From NCBI GenBank assembly GCA_023333565.1, contig JAJKFH010000207.1:124001-188000 (forward strand): a stretch of DNA of 64,000 bases, read 5' to 3'. The position numbers and the translations under genes are program-made. Below the pieces are notes generated by a model. It saw only the letters and a list, made by a program, of their open reading frames with translations. It was not told the origin of the DNA and made no database searches. This DNA is from Puffinus mauretanicus. Lineage: Eukaryota; Chordata; Aves; Procellariiformes; Procellariidae. Shown piece after piece: positions 35,601-46,600 of this stretch. How positions within the stretch are numbered: the first letter of the stretch is position 1; each line of letters begins with the position of its first letter.

Positions 35601-38600
35601 CATCACACCAGCCGGGTGGCTCTGCTCTGGCTCTGCTGTTCCCTGAACAGCGGTGTCCAGAGCGGGCAGCGGGGAGCCTGCCTGCGGTGTGGGAGGGTGA
35701 GTGTGCTGGATGAGGCTGTTACTGGGTCTTGTGCATGGGCGCTAGTGATGAAGATGCAAAGCTGGCAGGGGAAAGAAGTCCCTCAGCTCCTGTGATCTCT
35801 GAGCTCTTTCTCTGAAGTAGTTTTCAGACTCTTTCAAGTGAGACAAGCACAGAGCATGTGGGATTTGGGAGACGGTTGAGGGCTTTGCTGCTCCCAGCTC
35901 TTGTCAACACAGGTCCTAAAGCAGCAATGAATAAAGTAACGCGGGCTGAAGGTCCTAAAGCATCAAGGAGTAAAGTAGCGTGGTTGAAGGTCTCAAGTGT
36001 GCATTCGCCTTCCAGACTCCTAGTGTCACCAAGGCTTGGAGCTGGGGCCCTCGTGGCAGAGGGACAGTGCTCAGTTCTTCTAGAGTTCATTGAAAGGGTG
36101 GTGTGGAAACGGGCAGGAGCAAGCTGTGCTGAGCCAGAACTCTGCCAGAGCCCTCCTGCCCGCGGGGAGTTGTTCTTGAGGGTGGTGGAGCCGCACAGCC
36201 TTAATAAAAGGCTTTGCCTTATCCATGTGCATGAAGGGAGAGCGCCTTGTTGACAGATACTGCTGCTGGCTGCATATCATTAGCACACACGCTCGGGCGA
36301 AGGCTGGTGCCAGCAGGGGTGTGAACTATCTCTTGTTTCAGCAGATCATAAATACAGAGGAACGTCAGGAGGACAGAATTCCCTTCAGTCCTAGGTTTGT
36401 GTCCATCTCGTCTTGGGAGGCAGGAGATGTGGGCAAGCGGTTGTGCCCCATCAGCAGCTTGCTGTGGTAGGGTCTGGCACGGTGTGAGAAGAGATGCTAA
36501 TGGCATTAGTTGAGTGTCCAGCTCTTGAGGAGTGCAGAAACCTAATCTCCACTTTCTCTGAAACTGGATTCTCAGGATGTGCTAATACCAATGTGCTTCA
36601 AGTCATGCAATCGAAACCAAGCGTGGTACAGCAAAAACCCCCACAAAACCCAACCCTAAGGCCAATGCCAGCAACTTTGCTCTTATTCTCTACTGACTAG
36701 GTGCCCTCTGTGCCCCAAATTCCCACAGACACCAATGAAGGAGGGTGGGAAGGTGCAGCAGCTGGTGGGTTTCAGAACCAATGCTGAGGGTGGCCATTTC
36801 ATCGTGGTGGGAACACATAGTGTCCCACACAGGATGTGGTGTACGGGGAGGTATTTTGGGATGTCTCTCCACGGAATCTGAATGAAGCCAAGATTTGAAG
36901 ATTGAATCTGACTAGCGTTTAATAGGATGCTTAAATTTTGAAATTTTATAACAAGCTGAGCTAGAATCAGCTCCGTGTCTCAGTTCTGGGCTATTCAGAA
37001 ACTGGCTTGAGTCCCTCCAAAACTCAGTTTGATGCAGGAACATTGCCTCCTGAGAGCTAAATTCAAGTCACGGGAATAATCAGAAACTTGCGAGTCAGGC
37101 ATGTGATTCCATATCAGTGGTACACCCCTCTAAAAGACTCCCTTAAAATTAAGCTGTTGGGTCTGGAGGCATGTAGCTTCATATTTTGAGGAGGCAACAG
37201 TTCATGGTGCTGATTTGCCCCTGTACAACTGGGAATATCTCAGTAGAGTCTGCCAGCCATGCCTGTGTGCTAACTTGTTTTTTTTCTTGCTGTCTAGGGG
37301 CGATCCAGACAAATGTGACATCTGGGGGAACACCCCTCTCCACCTGGCAGCAGCCAACGGCCACCTGAACTGCCTTTCCTTCCTCATCTCTTTTGGGGCC
37401 AACATCTGGTGCCTGGACAATGACTACCACACCCCGCTGGACATGGCAGCCATGAAGGGGCACATGGAGTGTGTGCGATACCTGGACTCTATTGCTGCCA
37501 AGCAGAGCAGCCTCAACCCCAAGCTGGTGAGCAAACTGAAGGACAAGGCCTTCCGGGACGCGGAGCGGAGGATTAAGGACTGCGTAAAGCTGCAGAAGAA
37601 GCACCACGAAAGGATGGAGAAACGGTACAGAAAGGAGATGTCAGATAATTCGGATACCATGAGCTTCTCCAGCTATTCGAGTAGCACCTTAAGCAAGAAG
37701 TTCCAACACATGTCTATGGTGACTTCCCTGCCATACTCACAAGCCACCATCCATGGCACAGCCAAGGGAAAGACGAAAATACAAAAGAAGCTAGAGAAGA
37801 AGAAGCAGGTGGATGGGACGTTCAAGATCTATGAGGATGGGAGGAAAAGCGTGCGGTCTCTGTCTGGTCTGCAGCTGGGGAATGACGTTATGTTTGTGAA
37901 GCAGGGCACATACGCCAGTCCCAAGGAGTGGACTCGGCGTAATATCAGGGACATGTTCCTCACGGATGAAGACACTGTCTCCCGTGCCATAAGTGACCCC
38001 GGCTTGCACATGGACTCGGCCCACTCAGAAGTCAGCACCGACTCTGGCCACGACTCCTTGTTCAACCGCCCCGGGCTGGGCACCATGGTGTTCCGGCGCA
38101 ACTACGTCAGCAGCGGGCTTTTTGGGATTGGCCGGGAGGACGCTGGCATGCTGGGTGAAGATGACGCAGATGGGGTAGGTGTCAAACTGCGGAGCAGCTT
38201 GCAGCGCTCGCCAAGTCTCAATGATAGCATTGGCAGTGCCAACAGCCTGCAGGAGAGGAACGCAGAGGAGCTACCCTGGGACGAGGTGGAGCTGGGCTTA
38301 GATGATGATGACGAACCAGACACCAGCCCCTTGGAGACTTTTCTGGCTTCCCTGCACATGTTTGAGTTCATCTCCATCTTGAAGAAGGAAAAGATTGACT
38401 TGGAGGCCCTCATGCTATGTTCAGACAATGACCTGAAGAGCATTGATATCCCGTTGGGCCCCAGGAAAAAGATTGTGGATGCCATCCAGAGGAGACGGCA
38501 AACTCTGGAGAAGCCACATGTCATTGTAGACACTGAACTGTAAGTAGGAGATGGGGCCTCTGAGCGATTAAATCCTTCAGCAGGTGGAGATGTGGATAAT

Positions 38601-39257
38601 GTAAGGTCTTGTTTTCAACCCATTTGGAAGAGTAGGAGTCCAGGTAACCTCAGTGCTTCTGTGTGTGGGCAAATTCCTGTTCGTGTGGAAACGATGAGAG
38701 TTCAGAGAGGTGGCAATAATGTTAGTTCATTACTCAACAGCCCTAATGTGGCTGGGCAGGACGTGAGGCCTTTGTTTTGTTTCATAACCTATATGAATGC
38801 AGACTGCGATGTGGTCTGATTCTTCTGAGTCCCTGTAGCTGGGATTTTCAACCACACTCAGGCTTGTCTTGACTCTTCACCTTTTGAAGGCATTAGGAAA
38901 TCAACCGCAGTTCCCGGTGGGAGCAGGCTGACAGCAGTGCCCAGTGGCATTGGGAATCCTTCCCCAAATGCTTGAGATCTTACTCAGACCTTTGAAGATT
39001 GCATATCTGGGTTGGAGTTGTTGCTGTTTTGGTTGGTTTGGTTCGAAAGACTGCGTGCCTGCCATAGAGGTGAAGGGAAGGCATCAGTGTGGGTCTCCCC
39101 ACTGTCACATCTGTGGACACCCCAATCCACCGTGTTGTTCGGGCTTCCCAGCCTTCAAATATCTGTGTGTTTCTTGCTGGTTTTACAGGCTTTCTATACA
39201 GCTCAGTCTTGGATCCCCAGGGTGCTGATAGATTTTTCTTTTTCCCTTTGCAGATAG
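29464..39257 (+). CDS. USH1G: USH1G (SANS), Usher syndrome type 1G scaffold protein
   Basis: SANS is a cytoplasmic scaffold at stereocilia tip-link densities and photoreceptor periciliary regions. It binds harmonin and myosin VIIa (family knowledge). Exons 29464-29627 and 37298-38539 plus the last base and stop in exon 3 (39254-39257) give 1410 nt and 469 aa; human has 461. Three ankyrin repeats lie at about residues 30-130 ([20 protein letters not shown] and [20 protein letters not shown]). A charged central region contains [20 protein letters not shown], and a low-complexity middle contains [18 protein letters not shown] domain spans about 398-458 ([10 protein letters not shown] ... [11 protein letters not shown]). 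The C-terminus is DTEL, a class I PDZ ligand. The start ATG is in accaccATGaac-like context (acaccATGaac). Intron 1 is 7.7 kb. The divergent neighbour is OTOP2. The identification is secure. Confidence 0.96.
31289..31355. repeat. perfect inverted repeat, 25-bp arms and 17-nt loop
   Basis: The left arm 31289-31313 (aaagtcagtctgaaaggccc then atgcc) is the exact reverse complement of the right arm 31331-31355. The spacer is ctggggcgttcatccac. The match ends sharply at both outer edges. The transcript of either strand could fold into a 25-bp stem. Confidence 0.95.
34177..34259. promoter_or_regulatory. possible enhancer core with AP-1/MAF motifs
   Basis: TGACTCA at 34177-34183 and TGACTCAGCA (a MAF-type half site) at 34250-34259 flank TCAATTAAC and TAATAATTATTAT. 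These motifs can occur by chance; only the clustering makes this worth listing. Confidence 0.2.
35912..35988. repeat. diverged tandem duplication of about 39 bp
   Basis: The unit ggtcctaaagcagcaatgaa and onward (35912-35950) is repeated at 35951-35988 with several substitutions. A third copy seems to start with ggtctc at 35989. Confidence 0.75.
37298..38539 (+). CDS. USH1G: USH1G coding exon 2
   Basis: 1242 nt when spliced at GTAAGT (38540-38545). Carries ankyrin repeats 2-3, the central region, the SAM domain and all but the last base of the final Leu codon. The acceptor is ttgctgtctag. If intron 2 is retained, the frame ends CTG TAA at 38541-38543 with the same protein. Confidence 0.93.
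39254..39257 (+). CDS. USH1G: USH1G coding exon 3 (last base and stop)
   Basis: After a strong acceptor (tttttctttttccctttgcag) the exon starts A TAG, which completes CT|A (Leu) and a stop. The remainder, to about 39675, is 3' UTR. Confidence 0.75.
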
Positions 39258-39268
39258 CAGCAGCAGCA

Positions 39269-39289
39269 TTTTTTTTTTTTTTTTTTTTT
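39269..39289 (+). repeat. poly-T run
   Basis: 21 consecutive T residues inside the USH1G 3' UTR. It could be the end of an old minus-strand retro-insert, but no body of an element is seen beside it. Confidence 0.9.
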
Positions 39290-39648
39290 AATGAATGAGA
39301 AACAAACGCAGTTCTAAGTTGCCAGAAAACACAAGCCAGAGACTCTCTTCCTGGGGCAGCTGAAAGCTACAGCCATCCCCACCAGTCCCTCTGGACTGCC
39401 CTTCTGCTCCATTGCTCTTCTCCCTGTCTGTGCAATGATCCCAGGTGGTATCTGCTATGGAGGAATGACTGCTGAGATCGGACCAGGCAACTCCAACCTG
39501 CCAACCTCGAAGGGATGACGATTGCCTGCTCACTGGAGGAACAGGTGTGCTGCACGGCCAGCTAGGACGCTGTGCCATCATGGGCTGAGGGACCACACGA
39601 AGTCATGAATGGAAGTAGCTATGTGATGGTATTTTCAAAGGGACGCAA

Positions 39649-39654
39649 AATAAA
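39649..39654 (+). terminator. USH1G: USH1G polyadenylation signal
   Basis: Canonical AATAAA, 392 bases after the exon-3 stop codon, with a G/T-rich downstream element at about 39680-39705. Confidence 0.7.
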
Positions 39655-40634
39655 TAATTACACCCATTCTTTCTTGAGCAAGTGGTTGATTTGGGGTTTG
39701 GACTGGAGCAGCAGAGAGATGGGGAGTCCTGGTCTCTCCTGGTTCTTGGCTGCTTTGGTACAGTGTTTGATGCTGTGTTTTTAGAAGGGAGTTTTGATTA
39801 CTGTGGTTTGGGGCTGTTCAGTTTGAGATATGCCAGCCCTGACTTTAGCCAGCAGGTGCTCAGCATGTCCGTGAGTCCAGTCTGCACTGTCTTGAGTGAC
39901 ACAATCCAAAATGAAGACAGTGGTTCGAACATGTTGGTAGTTGCCTTCCAATGGTCAAATGGCTTTCACATGGAAGCAGTGTTTCTGCCCCATCTCTCCA
40001 TAGCACTGAGCTGTATAAGCAGTATGTGTGTGAAGAACCTTGACTTTCACCTCCAGGAGCTTTCCAGGACCGAGCGCAGCACTGGGCTGCAGCACAGAGC
40101 CTTTTCCAAACATCCCTGCATCAGTGCTCAAAACGCAGCTCTGAACCGTTTTGGACACACCCATCCATCTCTCGCTGACCATTGCACTTGCTTTCCGAGC
40201 CCTCAGCTCCCAGCTCCACTGCACCATTTTACATACATGATCTATGGGCAGCTCCTGGGTGGCAGGAGTGTTTCTAGTGTGCAAGAGCAGGATGGGGACC
40301 TGGGCAGTAACATATCCTAATGGGAGAGAGTCAACAGCCCTTTGCCATGGGGTGCTGGCAACGTGCCTGTTCAGGCTGTGATGCAAACTACCAGATCACA
40401 GAAATGCCACATGTTAGTGGTACTGCTTATCCAGCCTTATCTCAAGGATGCAAATGATAAGGAATGACCTGAGCACAGTGACTCCTGGCAATCTGTGTGT
40501 GCTCACCCTGGGTCTGGCGGGGATCTGGACCACGCTTATCCCTTTGGAGCTATGGAGGCTGTGGTTTTGCTGTTTGGAGGATGGGGATTTGTTTGGTGTG
40601 AAGCTGTGCTGTTCCCTGCCTGTGTGTGCCCTGA

Positions 40635-40646
40635 GGGGGGGGGGGG
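40635..40646 (+). repeat. poly-G run
   Basis: Twelve consecutive G followed by tgtgtgtaggggagg. It is likely to be difficult to sequence and could form a G-quadruplex. Confidence 0.85.
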
Positions 40647-43600
40647 TGTGTGTAGGGGAGGAGAAATACTCTTTGCTAACAACAAATAGTCTTTGCAAGG
40701 TGGCTCTGTCCTTCTGCCCACCAAGTGGCTGAAGCCCCGCCAGGAGCGGAGTGGAGTCTCTAGTCCCAGCCTCATGCCACTGCACACAGAGATGCTCCGG
40801 TATCAGCTGAACAGCACTGCTGCAAGAAAGGTCCAAGATCTTTCTGCAGCGATGCAAACTGAGAAGGAGCTTTTTTAAAGTGCTTTTTTAGCGCTAAAAC
40901 TGCTTTTATATTTGAAATTACAAGTTCTGCATAACTCTTGGCTTGATTTCCAGGCAAAAGGGCGAGTGATCAGACATGCTGAGTCAGCAAGTTCTCAGTG
41001 AAGGCTGCGCAGCACTGGGGCCCCAGTACTGTTTTCTTTGGTCCCTTTCCAAAGCCCGGGGCTGCTGTCCCAGCAGGGAGAACTGTGGTTGGGCTTGCTA
41101 ATGACACAGCTCCCTCTGCCGGGACCGGGCCTGGGAGAGCAGGATGGGACCCACTGCCTGCTGGGGCTGTGAGGCAGCAGGGATGCGGTGTGGCACAGGG
41201 ACGGCCACCAAGTCCTGCTGTGAGCAGGACCTGTAACGGTTTTCAGGTGAGGTTACAGTAGCTAAATTCACCCCCTTCCCCATGCACATGTGTGATTTCA
41301 TCCAAGCTCTCTGCCCTTGGCACATCAGTCCCTCCTGCCACTCTGGATAACTGGCAGAGTGCCAGCTGCCCACCACGAACCAGCTCCCAGCTGCAATTCT
41401 CCCAGGGATGAATCGTGCCTTCGGGTTTGTGCCAGACATGGGAGGGGACCGATTCACCCTGGTTTGCATCACTGTCACTCCAGTACAATGGGGACCAATT
41501 TACCCAGCGGATGACAGGGAGAAAAGGATCTATTGGCTTGGCACCTACCGGAGCCTTTTGCAGGCTGGGCACCAGGATGCGACGGGTATTTGGGGGCTGC
41601 CAGGCAGCTGGGGTTTGCACACTCCTAACTGCCTTTTTGCTTAGGAGCACCCAAGCAGTTGCTGATGTTGGGCTGATGCTCACAGAGATCCCTTCTCCTA
41701 ACTTGTCTTTCCTCCAAAGAGCTGGTGAAAAGGTTTGGTGACGTGATGGTACCCAAGTGCCATGGGACAAATCCCTGCAAAGCTAAGACCAAACCTAGAA
41801 ATGCCGCTTGGGATTGCTGAGCTCGGAGACCAACCTGGTCACCTCCATGACCGCAGGGAGACACCAAAACTGAGTCGTGGCATCAACGCAGTGTTGCAGA
41901 GCCCAAGAGCTGGGCTCAGGCCTATGGCTGCCCCAGGTGCAGTGAGGAGGACCGTCTGTGGGCACGGGGGTGGCTTTCAGAGGTGCTGGCAGCCCCAGAG
42001 CAAGTGCCCGCTCTTGGGCTCGTGCATTACTTGGCTTTGAGCTTGGTCCTCGGTTTCCAACCAGGTTGTCTCCCACGAAGCATGGGGACGCAGCCCTTGC
42101 AGGACAGGGTGTTCAAACCCCCCAGCCCAGGAGACATCCCCTGGTTTCCAACTCCCTCAAGCCAGCTGGATTGGTGCATCCCACTGGGCTCGTGATGGAG
42201 CCGGGCTCCGCTTGCCCTGGGCATGGACAGGGGACATGGCTGTCCCCAGGTCCTCAGCACAGATGGGCCCTGTCACTGCTCTGCCTGTCGGCAGCCCGGC
42301 CTCCGCCGCGGAACCTCACTGATGCCAACTGCATCTGCTCCATGGCTGAGAACAACAAGCTCCTTTTGGAGAGGGTGCTTGTGAAAGCAGGGTGGAGGCC
42401 AGGGCTGGCACGCCCTGGAGAACACCCTTAAATACCCTCCCAAACAGAAACCGAGCCAGGCGGCAGGTTTCCCCGACCCAGTGCTGCCAGCAAGCAAACA
42501 CCTTCTTACCTGCCTGTGGCCGGGCCTGCCCATGGCGCCTGGGCGGTCAGACATGGTGCAGGTCCTGCAGGCACTGTGGCGGAGGATGGCAGCATCTCCC
42601 CAGCAGGGAACCTGTGATCCTGGGGACAGTCGCCCCTTAATGCCCCAAGCCATGAACACCAATCCACCCTGTGCCTGTATTAAACTGGGCTTCCCGGCAA
42701 AACCAGTCCCCTGGGTTTAGCTTGGACACGTATTTCCCTGTCCCCGATGGTGCAGGAGTGGCGTGTAGGGAGCAGAGCGAGGCCAAGGGACCATGCCAGT
42801 GGTCCAGCCATGGCATGGACATTCCTTCCTTGAGCTGGACAGCCCCGGCTCCTTGACGGGAGGAGCGTCGCTCACAAAAGTTATGCCGATTCACAGGTCC
42901 TGCCCGTATCCCTATGTGGCTGCTGCAAGGGGGATGTGTTGGCACTCGCTGTCACTCAGGTGCTTTTGCGCCCCGTCCTAGGAGCTGGCTGGGCCCCCAG
43001 ACCACGGTCTGGAGGAGGGAGAAAGCAGGGGAGGTTTTCAGGGATGACCAAGGGTGTGCAGCGGTGGTGTTGGAGATGTAGGTTTGCAGGCACTGAGTGA
43101 CGTTGCAGCATGCCTGCTCAGCTGCTGGGTGCCGCGGCTGGCCCAGGGCGGGGGAGGACATAGCTGCTTCCCCCAGGCTGCTGGCAGCACTGGGGTTATT
43201 GGCTGCTCCCCTTGGATAGCACGTGTGCTCAGCCATACCGCACAGGGCTGGCATGGGAACCAAGAAGGGACATCACCTGCAGGACACCAGGTAGGTCATA
43301 CAGGCAGAAGGGACCACAGGGAGGCATCTGCCTTGGGCTGGAGCACCTAGTCCTCAGCCCTGCCTGATGCTCCTCTCCTCCAGCCTCACCTGGAGCTGGT
43401 GACAGCCACGGTGCCCACACCGGAGGGTGACGCTGGGGTCTGGGACCTGCCAGGCCAGCACGGGCCATTTCATGCCACTTGCTTAACTATTTCCTGCCCA
43501 GCCCGCTGGGGATTCACTTCCTGGCCAAGCAGCTGAGTAAGTGGCTGCAGGAAGGTGGACAGCCAGGATGGAGGCAAGCAGGAAGGTGCTCCGTGCAGAG

Positions 43601-46600
43601 CACCCATGGCACACCCCGGCTTTGCCGTGCCTTGCACCGTGCCCCCCAGCAGCCAAGCGCAGGGCTGGATGCAGCGCTGATATAGCCTGGGTTAGATGCA
43701 GCACCTCACAGGGGCTTTGCAATGGCTTTTGGAACCTTCCGTGGCTGTTCCCAACACCAAAGTGCCCTAAAAGGCAGCAATGTGGACACGGCTCAGCGTG
43801 TTCTCCCCAAGAGAGAGCTGCCAAGCAGGCCAGGAAAGCAGGAGAAGTGGAGTGTCGTTTTCTTTTAATGCTGGCTTTAGGTATTAACAGGGCGAATTAG
43901 TTTCTACGTCTGTTTCACGCAATTCATAAATGTTAGCAAAATATCAGGCAATGCTGTGGATTCTGCCACCAAGTGTCCTAGGGCCAGAGTGAGCTCCCCA
44001 GTACCCATCATCCCGTTACCCATCGTCCCAGCTTGCTCTCAGCCGGCGTGGCCGGAGGAGCACAGGGAGACACCCACAGACAGCACTGAGCATCCCTCGG
44101 GGGAGCCAGGGCAGAGCAAGGTGTGGGACATCACTGGTGCCCTGGGCCTATCTGCCTTTGGTGGTCTGCCCGCAGCGCCTGGAGCAGGCAGGCTATTCGC
44201 TCAAGGTGCAGGATAGGGAGATGCTTCCTCCTGGGTATTAAGCTAAAATCCCCGACTGTCACTGAATGAGGGTCAGGAGCAGGGCAGCACCTCCCACGGG
44301 GCTCAGTGCAGGTTCGCTCTGTAATTGTGGAGTTGTGGCTGCAGTAACCTTTTCCAGCTTCAGCAGAGGTATGGAGCTGTTTCTGCAGAAGCATGCAAGG
44401 ATATGCCCCCACTGCAAGACCCCCCAGGGCCCCTCAGCACTTAGGCTGGGTGAGCTAGGGGCTAATGGGGGAGCTGAAAAAGCCAGATATCTTCTCCCAG
44501 GCTCCTGCCCCAACAGCACAGAGAGAGGGAGGGATTTAAGGGCTTGTAGCTGGGGTCTCCAGGCTGGGGGGGACCTTTGGTTGGGGTGAAGGTACATGGC
44601 GTTGGTCTGGATTCATCCCGCTGAGCACTGATGGTGCTGCTGGGGATAAGTGTGCTTTGAGCACAGGCACCACCTGATTTTTGTCCCCAGCTGCTGAACA
44701 TCCCTAATCTCCTGTGGCACTCGGGCTCCTAGCTCGCTCTGGTACAGCCCTGAAACCAGCGGTGAGGACGGGGTCATGCCCAGCACTGCTGGTGGGGATG
44801 CTGAAGCTGTGGGGAACTGTCTTTTAAGAGGACTTGACTCCAACCCCAGCACGTGCCAGGGTGAGGGCACCAAGCAGCCCTGCACAGCTCCCAGCAACAG
44901 GGCATGAATGATGGATCAGCTCAGCAGGGGGGCACGCGGGTCCCAGAGGTGATGGCGGGGGGGAAACCCTACGTTGCTGGAACAATACCAACACCAGCTC
45001 CTCGGTAGTGCTGCTAACTGAGACCATGCGGTCGGCTGGGGCAAACACCGGCGCTGCAGGATTGGTGCCCTGGACGGCCCGTACATCCTGTCCCAGATGC
45101 TTCAGTGGGAGAAAGGTGGGTAGCAAAGGCATCGGGGGGGCTGTGTGACCCCCAGCTGGTGTGGGGTCAGCCAGCACCCATCGGCGCACGTGCCATGGCA
45201 CTGCCTGACCTGCGGCACTGGAGGCCCCTGCTCATGGCACAGCCCCACGATGCCAGCCTGGGCCCCTGGGTGGCTCCAAGGGCGGGCAGCAATCCCGGCT
45301 TTCTTCACTATCTCCCAGTCTCCTGCTTTTTCAGAGGGACAGGAACAACCTTCCCGCTGCTCCTGTTCCCTGATCTTTGTCTGAGCTTTGACCTTTTAGG
45401 GTAAGTTTGACAACAACTATATTTCCTGCTGCAGGACACTGAGCTGCAATTTGCCAATGCTCTCCAAAGCTGGCAGAGCCACCCAGCCCAGAAAGTCCTG
45501 GTGGGACCAGGAGCAGCCATGACCAGAGGAGACACCTGAGTGAAGGTTGAAGCACCCAACCCCCCACCGGACTGCACCAGGCTGGAGCAGCAAGCGCTGG
45601 GCTGCAAGGAGGGGATCCAGCCCAGAAACCACCTAAACCCAGGCAGTAAGTCCTGTACAAGCATTTAAGCCCTAGTAGGGATGGATTTCCCTGGGATCCC
45701 CTCCCCGGCTCTGGTGAGGCTGCAGCCTGCCAGTGCCTGGGTGGAAGTTGCAGCAGGGCACCACCGGCAGCGGGCTGAGCATGATGCCACTCTTGCCCAA
45801 GGATGGGCTCTGCCCTCACAGGAAGTGCCAGGGATGGATCCGGCAGCTACAACATCCCTTTATTCCCAACCCATTTTCTCACCACTGGGAAGCAGCGGAG
45901 CTCGGCTGGTGCGACCGCCTTGCAGCGAAACCCGGTGCTGGCAGCGGGGACCCTCGCCCGCACTCACCCCCCAAGGACACTCCCCCCAGGCTCTCCAGCT
46001 GCGTTTTGGAAATGCGCCCATAGATGGGATGGCCGACCTCTGCGTCTCCCCGTCCCTGGTTTGTAGCGCCACCAGCCATGGGCACTGCTGGCAAGAAGCG
46101 CAGAGGAGGTGTGGGAGCTCCAACGAGACGGCATAAGGCCTGAACGGGGCAGGGAAAAGATCCTGCCAGCTGGCCTGGATGCTGCCTTTTACCTCTGCTG
46201 TGATAAACCCTGAGCCTGGCCCTTCTCCACAGCCACAAACAACCCCAGAACTTGGCACTGGCCACTTTGCCAGCCTACCAGCACCCAAGGGTGGCTACAG
46301 ACCATGGCACCAGGGTCAGCTGGGGCTGCTGCCCCCAAACCCCTCCGGGTCCCTGGCATGGCAGATCTCCCATGCGAACACCCATTATTTCAGCTGCCCT
46401 GGCCCCATTGGTTTTCCTGGGGCAGGGGGCTCCCATGGGGTCCTGTGAGGCCAGAGAAGGCTAAGCAGCACAGCTGCCTGCCTGGGGAGGGACGGGGGAG
46501 ATGCAGGGGGTGGCCGTGGCTCCATCCGAGCCGCTACCTCCGGAGCCAAGAGCCCAGCCCTTGGCCCTGCTCAATAACTGAGCTAACGAGAGCCGCTGTC

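Larger units (their letters stand above)
29628..37297 (+). other. USH1G: USH1G intron 1
   Basis: A 7.67-kb intron with no coding exon that I can support. It contains a perfect 25-bp inverted repeat (31289-31355), a diverged 39-bp direct repeat (35912-35988), a TTTAATTAAC homeodomain-type palindrome at about 31576-31586, and two AP-1/MAF-type sites near 34.2 kb. Confidence 0.85.
39258..39675 (+). other. USH1G: USH1G 3' UTR
   Basis: The 3' UTR follows the split stop codon and contains a run of 21 T (39269-39289). It ends about 20 nt after AATAAA at 39649-39654. A G/T-rich tract (gtggttgatttggggtttgg) follows, as expected downstream of a cleavage site. Confidence 0.65.

Noticed and set aside
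37215..37297. Extension of the USH1G exon 2 frame upstream into intron 1
   Set aside because: The first in-frame start there is not ATG, a clear acceptor tag precedes 37298, and exon 1 joins in phase there.
39269..39289. Poly-T run as the tail of a minus-strand retrocopy
   Set aside because: No gene-like body or target-site duplication lies beside it; it sits in the USH1G 3' UTR.
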